Assembly: GCA_025403435.1 (NCBI GenBank)
Contig: CM046330.1
Location: forward strand, 23,323,859 to 23,387,858
From: Artocarpus heterophyllus
Taxonomy: Eukaryota; Streptophyta; Magnoliopsida; Rosales; Moraceae
Direction: 5' to 3'
DNA length: 64,000 bases
The notes beneath the pieces were generated by a model. It was not told the origin of the DNA, searched no databases, and saw only the letters and a list, made by a program, of their open reading frames with translations. This document shows positions 23,675 to 34,484 of the stretch, piece after piece (within the stretch, counting starts at the first letter, position 1; every line of letters starts with the position of its first letter). The position numbers and the translations under genes are program-made.

Positions 23675-26600
23675 TTAGTAAAGAGAGTTATAAGTGAAGC
23701 AGGTTGCTATTATGGATGATACACAGATGAACAATGCAGGGACTAAGGTGATGTTCAGGAGCATACTCTCACCCAAGTACCCTGACAGTGTTATTGTTCC
23801 GTCCGCCACCACTCGAGCCAGAGTACCAGCTTCTGTTGAAAGCAATCCGCCGTTGTAGGTCCCACGAGAAAGCCTTGACGACATCACACGAGACAGGAGT
23901 GACAAGTTCACACCTAAAAAGAGGTACCCAATTTAGATAGCTTAGAGTCATTTCGAAGCAAAAAATTACAATCTACACAAAATTCTATAAGGCTTTTAGT
24001 TATTACCTTCAAGGACTTCGGCTGCCACAAATGTGATAAGGGCTGAGCCAACATATTGAGGCACAGAGTAAGGGATCAAGATATGGAAGCTTAGGAGTAT
24101 GCCTAAGCATACCATGATTTCAGATGCCAGTAGAACTTGCCTGCAAATTAGAAAATTGGTGAAAAGAAAATTAGGAATAGGCTAAATATAACAAGGAAAG
24201 ACAAATTTGGATCATAAACCTGAATTAAAATACATGAACCATGTTGACTGCAAGAAATAGTCAACAAAGATTCTCACAAATCGCTCACAATCACACGGAT
24301 AAACATAATTAAAAGTGCCAAAATTTATGCGAGACACCAGCATGTATAGCGGTTCACTCTTAATGAGCTACATTTACTCTTTCTCGCTATTGATCGACTT
24401 AAACAGTATTTCTTCTGTTAGGAAGAATCGTAAAGAGGGGGAACTAGAAGAAGGACCTCCCGCCCCTCATCTCTACTCCCTCTTATACAAAATTATACCA
24501 TTATTAAAATAATAATGATTAAAGCATTGCTAATTGGGAGGAATCCTCGTGTCCTGTGTTAGCCCATTCCTCATGGGTGTGATGCTTCTGCATGCTTGAG
24601 GAATGTGTTGGGTTGGATTTCGTGCTAGTGCTCTGCCACTCAGGCATACCACCTCAGCTGTTGGTCTCACCCACTCTTGTTTGCTGTCCTTGAAATAATA
24701 AACAAATAGCAGGGGCGGAGAAGCATCGCAACTGGTTGTCTTGACCTTTAGCCTTTGGAACTAATGGGCTAAATTGGGCTTCTTTCTTGATCTCGGCTTT
24801 GGCCTTGGACCACCGAGATCACATGCAACAAACCAGAAACATATTCAACTTAAGAGTCGAAATATATTCTCACGATTTTTCCAATGTTGGATAAATGAGA
24901 AACAATTTATCATGTGGAGTCCCAAAAGGTTACTTTGACTGCTTGTAGTAGAGTAGAAGTATTTTTTATTATCACCTGAATTTGGTCAATGCAAACAAGA
25001 AAAGCAAAATGTAATCAAACAATCCAACAGGAGATAATCTTAGCATATTAAAAGAAACCAAGTCAAAATTTCATTTTTAAAAATGAAACACTCAGGTGTA
25101 TGGTTCATAAAAGTATGAGTTTTCTAAAATCTGAAAGTTTACCTTTCTTCAAACATGTTGCTGATATAACTGCCCACAATAATGTTTACTGGGAGCACTG
25201 TCAGGCCAAGACAAGCAAGAAAGATGGCCACGCTGCTTGTCGACCAGACGAAATAGTATCCGGTGATCACACTTGATTCAGCAAGTAAAATTTCCATTGC
25301 ATACTTGAGCATAAAATATATAAACAGTTGAACCTAAAAAATGTTTGAAATTTTAAAAATTGGCTGCTTAAGAAAAGTTCAATCACAAAATTATTCGAGC
25401 GTATGAGTTTTTGAGGATGAGATAAAATATAAATACCTTTACTGATGGTGTAAGTAATCTATATGCTGACACAATTGAATCAACTGGTTTCTGGATTTCC
25501 TCTGAATCTTCTTCGGCATCGTCACAATCTTGGACTTCATCTTCATCTGGTTGATTAGCTTCAGAGTTCATTAGTAATGGTTGTGTGCTGCCATTCTCCA
25601 CGGCAATGTTTATAAATTGTCCTGCTACAAAAAAGCACCAAACATTGGTTAATGTTATGCCAAAGGAAAAAAAAAACTAAAAATATATATTTGTTGGTAC
25701 AAGTTTTAATGAATCTGCATAGTTACCAATGTTCTTTTTATCCAGCCTAGCCTGACTCATGTGTTGAGATTTCCCTGTGAGAGATAGGTTGTTAAATGTT
25801 AATATTATCCCTTCATCCGTCTTTGAATCTCAAAATAAAATAAAAGAAAATAAAAAGATTTTCAAAACGAAAGGAGAGATATTGTAGACACACCAGAATT
25901 AGATTCTTGTGACGTTAGCTCTTTTCTAGTATGGCGAGAAGGCTCTTTAAACGAAATCCACAACAACAACAAATAGATAAGCCATGCAAGAGCCATGACC
26001 CAACCAGGTAAAGTGTCCTCATTGAATGTGAATTTGTAAATCTTGAAGTTAGTTTGAAACAAACAAGCAAGAGCAGGACCGCATGCCATTCCAAGTGCAC
26101 TATCACTGACGAAACCAGCGGAAGCCTGCATTCGCAGCTTAAGTGGTACGCAATCACTGATATAGCGCCTATTAACCGCTCTAGCTGAACCTAACCTGTT
26201 ACATGAGACACAATGTTGTCAATTAATTTTGTAAGTTTCATGATAAAAAATCTCTCTGTCAAACATAGTTCTATCTTCTTCCTATTTACAAAGTTCACTA
26301 TTAACTTATCAATTGCTTGCTTAACTTCTAGTTGCTAGTTCAGAATAGTCTACATTTTGAAAATGATACAGAAAAGTTATTTCATATGTAAGTTTCAGTA
26401 AACTAGTAAGAAGCATAATGCAAAATAAAAGGAAAAAGATATGTATCACTGCAGTCATTAACCAACAATAAACTGTAAGCTTCACCTTTAAAGAACAAAG
26501 GAATTTAGTTTGAGCATTGCTATAAGGCACCGGTGGTACTAAGCACCATCTACTAATAGAAGGTGGGTCCCACCTTTTATTTGCGATGATGCTTTGCACC

Positions 26601-29062
26601 GTTGGTGCCCTAAGCATTTTTGATATAGTTTACTTACCCGCAAAACAATCGACCAATCAGAAGAACTGCAATTGAGTTAAGATCATAAGCCAGCGCATAT
26701 AAGGTGTTTCCCACAAAAAGAATGACGCTACTAAATATGAGCGGTCTCATGTAGGATATATTTGACCATGCACTGAAATAAACTGATGAGAACACCTGAG
26801 CAATAGCCATTGAACCGATCACAACACCGCAGATGGTAGCTACAGCTCCAAGGGTCAGGGAGTAGTGGTCAGCTGTTGGGACAATTATATACGTATTGAC
26901 CATGTATAGAAATGTGTTTGCCAAGTTCAAGAGAAGCGATATAAAATGATATCTCTGGTCATCAACATCTTCCTCGGACGTTGTTGGCAACTCCTCCGGG
27001 AAAATAAGTGCGTGCCTTCCCAAGAAGTGGAGGAAATTTGTTGAGTTTGATAACCTCTCAACAGCTGCTTTGATGGAACGAACAATTGGATCCTGCAGAC
27101 GATCGTAGAGAACATTTAGATGGCATCTTCTTATGTAACCAAATAGGTATAACAAATACGTATAAAAGGCATCTGATTTACTATTAACTAAGAATACCAG
27201 ACTTTTTGATACTAAAGCTAGTGACACTAAACTGTCATCTTTCAATTGATAGATGCAACCTTTTTGATACTAATTGACATGGCAATTCTTTAAACACCCA
27301 CCAATAAAAAAATGATAACTCTCGTGTCACGTGAAGTTGGGACGTCCAGTATTTTTTTAAATCAGAATACATTAAAAGTGAGTATTAACATTGCATATAA
27401 TACTTTGGATGGATATGAGAGTAAACCGGGTGGGAAAAAGTAGGTTGATCGTATATTGAAATGTAGCTTCCTTGGTTGTCTTTAAGATATTGAAGTTCCA
27501 CAAGATTGCGAGATATGGCTCCAACAACTGCCCCAACACCCTGCAACATTTGCCATTAAGCCCACTATAAAACATGAGAAGAAGAGGGAAAAGACTTGAT
27601 GTCATTTAAACGATAATAAAAGCACTTCAATTATAGCACATAATTACCACATGCTTGAAGACTTGGCACAACTGGGAGTAAGGATGATTAGAACGAGTTT
27701 TGACATAGTAATTGGTAAATTTGTAGCCAAATCGCTTGTCAAACTTCTTCAAGATCTTGCGGAGACCAATAGCATTTATCTCAACAAAAAAGAGCAGCCT
27801 CAAAAGGTCTCTACCAACTGCTCTGTATGCTTCTTGTATTTCTGATATTTCTTTCCCATCTGACTGCTCTGAGAGTGCATCGTACTGGTCTCTAAGATTC
27901 GATAGCCTGCTCCCAAGCAACCCTTGTTGTTCCAAAATAAACAACACAACCTTCTCAATCTGGCGATTGAACAACAAAAACCTTATTTGTTGTAAATCCT
28001 TAGGTTGTTTGCACTGATGGACAAAATTTTAGACCCCTTTTAAGGGAGGAAAAAAGAATTTTGTAACTTCTAAATTCTTGGTTTACTAAAGGTAAATCAT
28101 TCATTCGTTTACTCAAGTAAATCAGCGGTTTGCTCTTAAAAATTAGCAACTTATGCATAGCACCGAGTTTTTACACTTACAAGTTCATATGAAATCAGCA
28201 GAAAGATTAAAAAAAAAGAAAAAGAAAAAAAGATCACTCTTTATGGGAAAAACAAAGAGAAAAGAAGAGCAATGAAAAGCCATATGAAACTTTCAAATCA
28301 TGGTGTGGAATCCTTGTTTCAATGATAAGAGAATTTGAAATTTTGGTATCTGTTAATCCATTTACCTGACTATCCAGCAACCTTGAGAAGTCTCTAAGAA
28401 CGTAAGGGCGATCTTGTGCTCCAACCTGAATTTGTTGCGTATAATGATTAACCTTCTTCTTCATTAGCTTGTAGTTGATATAGTATCTGCAAGACAAAAC
28501 ACAGAGCACGCATACAAGAATGATTTCAGGATTAAACACCAAAAAAAAAAGTACCACTTCTTGGCACAATCTTTAACCTGTTAAAGTTTTCCTAAAGTCA
28601 CAACATACAGCAGGAAATCATAGACCATTTATTTAGTGGAAACAGATACCACTCTGGTTTTGAACAAAATCACCAAGACTAAAAAAGCAATGATCTTGCC
28701 AAACTACAGGCTCACTTCTAACTAAGAGTCCCAATTCAAAATATCCTCTTTTACCTAGCTGATCAACCTTCTTTTCGGAACATATACATGGAAAAATCCA
28801 TAGTTTTTGTGGAGTTCAATTCGGCATTTCAAATATGCATCATTGTTGGGAATACTTTCAGGAAAAAACAAAAGAGGCAACCTTCATAATCCAAATAACA
28901 ATACCAATTTATTCAATAGCCTTTCTAGTCCAAAAAAAAAAAAAAAATGAAATAAAAATAAAATCAATAGCCTTCTAGGAAATTCAACCAAAAAAAAAAA
29001 AAAAAATACCCTTGCCATTCTTGAATTTGTGATTCTCTTAACTTCTTCCCAAATGCAACCAT
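23675..29062 (-). CDS. PHT5: SPX-MFS vacuolar phosphate transporter (PHT5/VPT family), 11 coding exons
   Basis: Exons on the minus strand: 29062-29010, 28486-28366, 27959-27648, 27540-27427, 27092-26638, 26195-25894, 25774-25727, 25621-25437, 25333-25143, 24140-24007, 23913-23675. All introns are GT-AG. The phases agree and give 717 residues with no stop, close to the ~700 of known members. The start [10 protein letters not shown] is the usual SPX start. SPX domain, residues ~1-165: the basic KLMKKK (24-29) and [12 protein letters not shown] (123-134) helices are known in this family to bind inositol pyrophosphates. The MFS part starts near residue 245; [14 protein letters not shown] and [19 protein letters not shown] are intact. 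A central acidic loop (~485-510, with [14 protein letters not shown]) joins the two halves. By family knowledge it moves phosphate into the vacuole. It is the only intact host gene here. Confidence 0.97.
26518..26616. mobile_element. MITE-like inverted-repeat element in intron 5
   Basis: About 99 bp with inverted ends: TGCTATAAGGCACCGG on the left, and CCGTTGGTGCCCTAAGCA on the right, which reads TGCTTAGGGCACCAACGG in reverse complement. It lies 21 bp inside the donor site of the intron between exons 5 and 6. A second internal inverted pair (AAGGTGGG and CCCACCTT) could form a hairpin. No clear target duplication was found, so the superfamily is open. Confidence 0.45.
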
Positions 29063-29747
29063 CTTCAGAGGAAAGAACTGTGATGAAAGCTTAAGTAAGA
29101 ACCCCTGAGAAAAGATTAGAACTAAAAAGTTAGGTCACAATATGACTATGATACAATCTATGTCCGTAGTAAAACTTAAAGGAAGTGCCTAAGTGGTGAA
29201 ACAGGAAACCAATCACAAAAGGGGGAATATTTTCTTTCCTGAGAAATCTTATCTTCTTCCTCTTTCTTTCTTTCTTTTTTTATTTTTTTGAGGGAATTTA
29301 AATCTTCTGATTGGTCAAGAAATATTATAAAGCTAAATCTCATTTTGGATGCCTCGATAAATATGAAGAGAAAAGGTAAGCAATCACTAATGACAATCAT
29401 ATTGATTGCTTTTGAGAGCCAAAGAAAGACAATGTATCAGAAAACATGAAATCAGATTCTTTTTGAGTTCTACCCTTCAAAGAACACAGAAATATAATCC
29501 GAGACGAACCCAGAGAGAGAAAAATCAATACCCAACGAAAATAGATGAACTCAGAGAAGAGAAAAATAGTTGTACGTGGAACGTATGATCTGTGAGACTC
29601 TTGAATTGAGAATGAGAGGATTTAAGAAGCAGAGGAAAAGGGCAGCATGGGAATAATCCAAACAAGTTTCATAGGATTTCCAAAATCTTTGATAAAGATG
29701 TGGCGCTGATTCTAATGCAAACGACATATTCTGTATGTGTGGTTTAA

Positions 29748-29782
<35 letters not shown>

Positions 29783-29815
29783 GTCTTGAGTCTCGCGCGA
29801 ATTTTAGTTAATGTA
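29063..29815 (-). promoter_or_regulatory. 5' UTR of the SPX-MFS gene with probable leader intron
   Basis: Sequence inferred between the TATA-like site and the ATG. A donor-like GTATTGATTT (29531 downward, minus strand) and an acceptor CATCACAG (ending 29078) would define a 5' UTR intron of ~454 bp, leaving TTCTTTCCTCTGAAG before the ATG. Leader introns are common in this gene family. Inferred only; cDNA would decide. Confidence 0.4.
29750..29778. repeat. (GA)n microsatellite, (CT)n on the gene strand
   Basis: About 14 uninterrupted AG units. On the sense strand of the SPX-MFS gene this is a pyrimidine CT tract just downstream of the presumed transcription start. Such tracts are common in plant core promoters and 5' UTRs. 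Confidence 0.85.
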
Positions 29816-29843
29816 GTTAGAAAATCAAATTTATGAGAACGGG

Positions 29844-29857
29844 TATATAGCCACGTG
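29844..29857 (-). promoter_or_regulatory. G-box (CACGTG) and TATA-like motif upstream of the SPX-MFS gene
   Basis: On the minus strand the sequence reads CACGTGGCTATATAC: a perfect G-box (29857-29852) adjoining a TATA-like CTATATA (29850-29844). It lies about 780 bp upstream of the ATG and ~70 bp upstream of the CT tract, which fits a core promoter. No PHR1-type site (GNATATNC) was seen close by. Functional assignment is inferred. Confidence 0.4.
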
Positions 29858-30541
29858 ATCCTTGACTATCTTACGAAGGATTAACTCTCTCACCCTCCTA
29901 GATCAAGAAAAATGCTTGAGCCTTGGGGCACCATGTTGAGCACCTGAAAAATGCCCAAGGGCATCCTCATTAATGCAAAATAGGATCTTATTGGTGGGTT
30001 TGTGTGATGCTACACCACCAACTATCGCTTGGTATTGTTCTAAATATTCCGACTAATAAAAAAAAATGCTCTAATAAGGGATACTAATAGTGTCGCGCAC
30101 AAGAAGTTAATATGACTCTCATAGCATGGAGCTTTACATAAAGGATAAGGATTCACCTTTATTAGTTGTGATAAGATGTGTCAAATGGGTTGGACCGTCT
30201 ATGATGGTCCAGCCTAGCTTGCTACAGTATAAGGCCTGACCAGGACTAACCTTATACTATCACAGGTTGGGTTTGGCCTGACACATTTGAGCGCCATGAG
30301 AAATACTATTTATGTGATAATAATTTATAATTTTACTATTTTTATGAGAAAATTTAAAACATGTCACTCTTAAAAAGCATAAAGATAAAATTGATCACAA
30401 GTATTTTGATATTTGAGGATATTTTAGCTTTTTTAACTAGAAGAAATAGTATAAACGAAATAAAGAAAAACTGGTAGGAGACAATAGTGGAGGTAAAAAA
30501 GTGTTATACCACCTAATTTACTCTGCCAAGGCCCTCCTAGG
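29858..30541. other. Upstream intergenic region of the SPX-MFS gene
   Basis: No gene seen. Around 30160-30300 the words GTGTCAAATGGG and CTGACACATTTGAG sit on either side of GC-richer sequence with GGCCTGAC, which suggests a short degenerate inverted repeat. It may hold distal promoter elements; none can be named with confidence. Confidence 0.4.
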
Positions 30542-31206
30542 TAGGGATGGCAGCAAGATAGGTGGGGGCGGCTATGATTTCCCAACCCTCATACCCTACT
30601 ACTCTTTTGGCCCTCATACTTGCCCAATTTAAAATAGGGTCAGGTCGTGGAATTCCAATTAGGAGAGCTATCCCTATACTCTATCCATTTGCCCTTTAAG
30701 AGTTTTAGAATTGTTGTAACATTATTAAACACGAATTAAGTTCTACTATATAAATTGTAAAATTTAGCGACATAATCACTTATGTCTTATGAGAATAAAT
30801 CATAAATAAATTCCAATTCTCCATCAATCCAAAAACTAAATTTGTAAAATAAACCAAAACATTGAAATATCAAGTACATTGTTCTTTTTCTTCACATATT
30901 CTCTTTATAGCTTTATGTTAACTCCAATACTTAATCCTTCTTTTCAAAGTTAGTTTTCATTTTTCTTTTTAATAATAATTAAATACATCATCTTATATAT
31001 ATATATATATATATATCTCACAATATATACACCGATATATATATAAATACAAGTAAATACATTAATATAAATATGTAAAGAATACTCCCAAAAATAAAAA
31101 TGAAACAATATAAATTCAGGTCGAGGGCGGAGGCGGGAGAGCTTCCCCCACCCCATCCCCATCCTAGATAGTATCTTCATACTTGCGGGTAAGAATGTCA
31201 TCCCTA
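30542..31206. mobile_element. hAT-like non-autonomous DNA transposon
   Basis: The left end TAGGGATGGCAG and right end TGTCATCCCTA form inverted termini of the TAGGGATGGCA type common in plant hAT MITEs. Flanking 8-mers CTCCTAGG (30534-30541) and CTCTTATG (31207-31214) match at 6 of 8 positions, in line with an 8-bp hAT target duplication. The interior carries TA microsatellites and no ORF. The right third is repeated twice more downstream. Confidence 0.55.
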
Positions 31207-31517
31207 CTCTTATGGCTTGGCCGTTTAGATGTTTAAAAAACACACATTAGCTTATATATATATATATCTGTTATATATATATATATCAAAATATATACAC
31301 AGATATATATATAAATATATATAAACAGATTAATATACATATGTTAAAATACCTCTAAAATAAAAATAAAGCATCATAAAATTAGGTCGATGGGGAAGGC
31401 GAAGGTGAAGGCAGGGGAACTTCCCCTGCCCTATAAAGTATCCTTATATTCACAGGTAAGAATGTCATGAATACTCCTATGCCTTGGCCCTTTAAGTCTT
31501 TAAAAAGCACACATCAG

Positions 31518-31560
<43 letters not shown>

Positions 31561-31700
31561 ACATTAATATACATATGTAAAAATACCTCTAAAAATAAAA
31601 ACAAAACAACATAAAATCAGGTCGAGGGCAAAGGTAAGGGAGTTTCTCCCACCCATATAGTATCCTGATACCACGGGTAAGAATGTCATCCCTACTCCTA
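31118..31700. repeat. Tandem array of the hAT-like element's right end, 3 copies
   Basis: Units begin with AGGTCGA at 31118, 31384 and 31619 (spacings 266 and 235 bp). Each carries a purine-rich then C-rich block, AAGAATGTCAT, CTCCTAT and CACACATTAGC-like words, and a (TA)n tract of different length. Each unit includes the transposon terminus plus the adjoining target-like sequence, so the duplication took in flank as well as element. The (TA)n differences explain the unequal spacing. Confidence 0.75.
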
Positions 31701-31898
31701 TTCCATGGTCCTTTAGGTGGTTAGAAAACACATTATTTTGTCTTTTTCAAAGTTTAAACCTAAAACCTTATAAAGAAAAGGGAGTTTGCCAACCGCTAAG
31801 GTAGACACTTATTTGTGTAATTTGTGATTTATTATATTTATTATGTTTATGCATGTACAATACAAGTTTAAAATACATGCGCTCATGCTTGACTCACT

Positions 31899-33463
31899 TG
31901 TTAGCCCAAGAATAGCTACTCAAGAGGGGGGTGAATTAGGTTTTAAATTTTTTTCAAAATTATTAGAATTTACAAGATTAAACACACAAGTAAATGCAAC
32001 ACACAAATGACAATGTAATACACTTCGACAAAAAGTAAATATAATAATGTAAAGAGGTAGCGATAGAGAAATGCAAACATGATTTATAGTAGTTCGACAA
32101 ATACGCCTACATCCATTGTCACTGAGCAAAGTCTTCGACTCAGCCTCTTCCAGTATTACGACTGTCTTTTCGACACGATCACTCCTTGTACAATCTAGTG
32201 AGTTTTTCTACCCGAGGCTCATCACACTTTCTTAAAACCATCAATTTTACACGGAGATTGACTAACTATAAACCCACCAATTTTCATGGAGATTAGCAAA
32301 CCAAACAAACCTGCCAATTTTATGAAGATTGGCAAACCAATAATTCCCCCAACTTCAAAGGCTTAGTAACCTATCACTCAAAGGATGTGATTTATAATCT
32401 TTGGCTCACTAACAAGATAAACTCTCCAAATGTAGATGAATACAATATAAGGTTTATATGGAGGGTGTGAGCAACTCTCAACAATGAATATAGATGATGT
32501 GGGCTCAAGAGTGTGAAAAGTTTAAAACAATGTTAGAACACTTAGCAATTTGTTCTTCTTGTTCTCTATTTTGAGCACAATGAATGGATGGATATATATA
32601 GCTTCCAAGTGCTCAGATATAACTTAAAATATCAATTTTTGATCAAAATAGCCGTTGCAATTGGAGTTTTAATAGTTAGAAAACTAGTCATTATAGGCAG
32701 TTTGGTAGGCCAGACAATGTGTTTGGTAGCCCAGAATTTGAAAATTTTAGAATAAGACTCCAAACGGTCATTTGATTGGTAGGCCGATGTGGTAGTTCTG
32801 CAAGCCGAAACTTCAGCCACTGATAAGCCAAACTTAAAGTTCAACAGGCCATTTGAACCTCTGCAAAATAGGGCTTAAAAACCCCAGATTGGCAGGCCGA
32901 TGCAGGGCATTCAGTAGGAGAATCTTGGGTCATCAACAGGCTGACCAGAAATGGTCAGTAGTCCAATATATATTGCCTAAAAACCTGTTTTTATAGAAAT
33001 CTATTTAAGTAATTGTATGTACTTTTGAAACAGATTCCTCATAACAAAACAATTTAAATACTTTGAAAACACATATGTAAAGATTAAAACATTTGTGTAT
33101 GCATGTGTGTGTGCGGATTGAGCTTGCATTGACTAAATGCCATTTGAGAAATTTTGCTCACTTACATTAAGAGTTAAAGCAAACAACAACTTGTAATCTT
33201 TGAGTCTTCATAAGTCCAATCCTCTATTGCCTTATTATGTGATTTGTTTCAAGCTTATTCTTCAAGTCTTGGCAATTGATTCATCCTTGCATTAATCGCT
33301 TACAAGCCTTGATCGAAAATTCTTTCAACTACCTTGAGATTCTAGAAATAATGCCACCAAATTGCTCTACATACTCAATATTAATTATTTGTGATTAAGC
33401 AATAAATTGTTTTTTGTCATCAAAACAAAAATAAATATTTCCTTTGAAACCTTGGAGCTAACA
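31899..33463 (-). mobile_element. 3' LTR of SIRE/Maximus-type non-autonomous element
   Basis: TGTTAGCCCAAG...GGAGCTAACA, 1565 bp, homologous to 46130-47693. The bases ATCTTCCCTTTTTTGATG after it read on the minus strand as the purine-rich primer tract typical of SIRE elements. The left flank is TCACT and the right flank of the partner LTR is CCTCT, so the target duplication is not conserved. Degenerate AGGCCGA/GGCCT motifs occur at 32695-32965. Confidence 0.85.
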
Positions 33464-34221
33464 ATCTTCCCTTTTTTGATGATGACAAACATTTGATTGC
33501 TTATGATATAAATAAATGGAATTTGAAATTTGAAGCAATTAAAGCAATCAATCTCTCATTTCTCCCTTTGGCATTAGTAACAAGGAAAGGAAGAATAAAA
33601 AAAATGCATAAATGGAGAGCATCAAAACAAAAATGGTGAATAAACCAAAAATGACCAAAGGATACATATCTCCTCAACAATGCTTCAAAAACACATGGAT
33701 TAAGCATATATGCAAGAATCTTCACAAATTAATTTTCTTGGAGTAAAAAAAACTTCCCTATCAAAATGAGTGAGACTCCCCCTTAATATTTTGAGAAAGG
33801 AAGGTTAAAAAAAAAAATTCAAGATCTCCCCGTTAAATGAACACTTGCCCTTTCGCATAGCATGAATCACAAATTAAAACAACAATAAGTAATTATTAAT
33901 TACCACCATCCTTTACTCCACAATCATTATACAAAACAACTTCTTCAATCACAATCACAATCACAATCAAAATCACAAATCACAATTCACAAATCACACT
34001 CAATGTTCAATTACCACCAATCTTTCCTCCATAACTAAGAATACTACAATTTCTCCCCCTTTTTGTCATCATGCATAAAGCGAAATAATGAGCATTGAAA
34101 TTTCATAGTACTGTCATAAACTTATAATCCTTTGTCAAACCACAAAAAAAAAGATTACTTAATCCATGAAAACATAAACATAAACATAAAACATAAGGCA
34201 TAAAACATAAAACATTCAAGG
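33464..34221 (-). mobile_element. 3' untranslated region of the SIRE-type element
   Basis: Non-coding internal sequence between the extra ORF's stop and the 3' LTR. It includes repeated CACAATCACAAT words (33945-34000) and two CTCCCCCTTTTTGTCATCATG-like stretches (near 33770 and 34055). On the minus strand these are further purine-rich, polypurine-like tracts following ATGATGACAAAA. Multiple such tracts are known in SIRE-type 3' regions. Confidence 0.6.
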
Positions 34222-34484
34222 TTAGCTAGAAGATCCTCCATCGAAATTCATTTGGTGAAGGCGTTGAAGAATTTCTTGTTAGCTGGCTTATACGCTAGCG
34301 ATGTCATTGCCCATCTTTTGTTGTTACTCATAGAGTTGGCATTGATGTGCAAAAAGCTTTTGTTGATGAGAATAGATTTGTTGAAGTGTCAAGGCTTCTT
34401 CTTCTTTTTTTTTCTTCTTGAGCCTCAATATTCACCATTTCAGCTTCTTATTCTTCTTGTTCACCCTGTAAAGTAGCTCATCCA
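34222..34484 (-). pseudogene. Extra ORF of the SIRE-type element, C-terminal part
   Basis: Continuation of the ORF at 42787-43637 on the far side of the inserted Tork-like copy. The minus-strand reading has a Gln-rich coiled segment (LQQIYSHQQKLFAHQCQLYE) and ends FDGGSSS with a stop at 34222-34224. Q-rich C-terminal tails of this kind are usual for the 'putative plant transposon protein' family. Frameshifts and stops are present. Confidence 0.6.

Noticed and set aside
27372..27605. Minus-strand ORF of 77 codons overlapping exon 4 of the SPX-MFS gene
   Set aside because: Wrong frame. The true exon 4 (27540-27427) reads in another frame with a GT donor at 27426-27425 and joins exon 5 in phase.
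33945..34000. CACAATCACAAT repeats considered as a possible CRISPR-like or satellite array
   Set aside because: Only a few short direct repeats without spacers; simple-sequence DNA in a retrotransposon 3' region of a plant.
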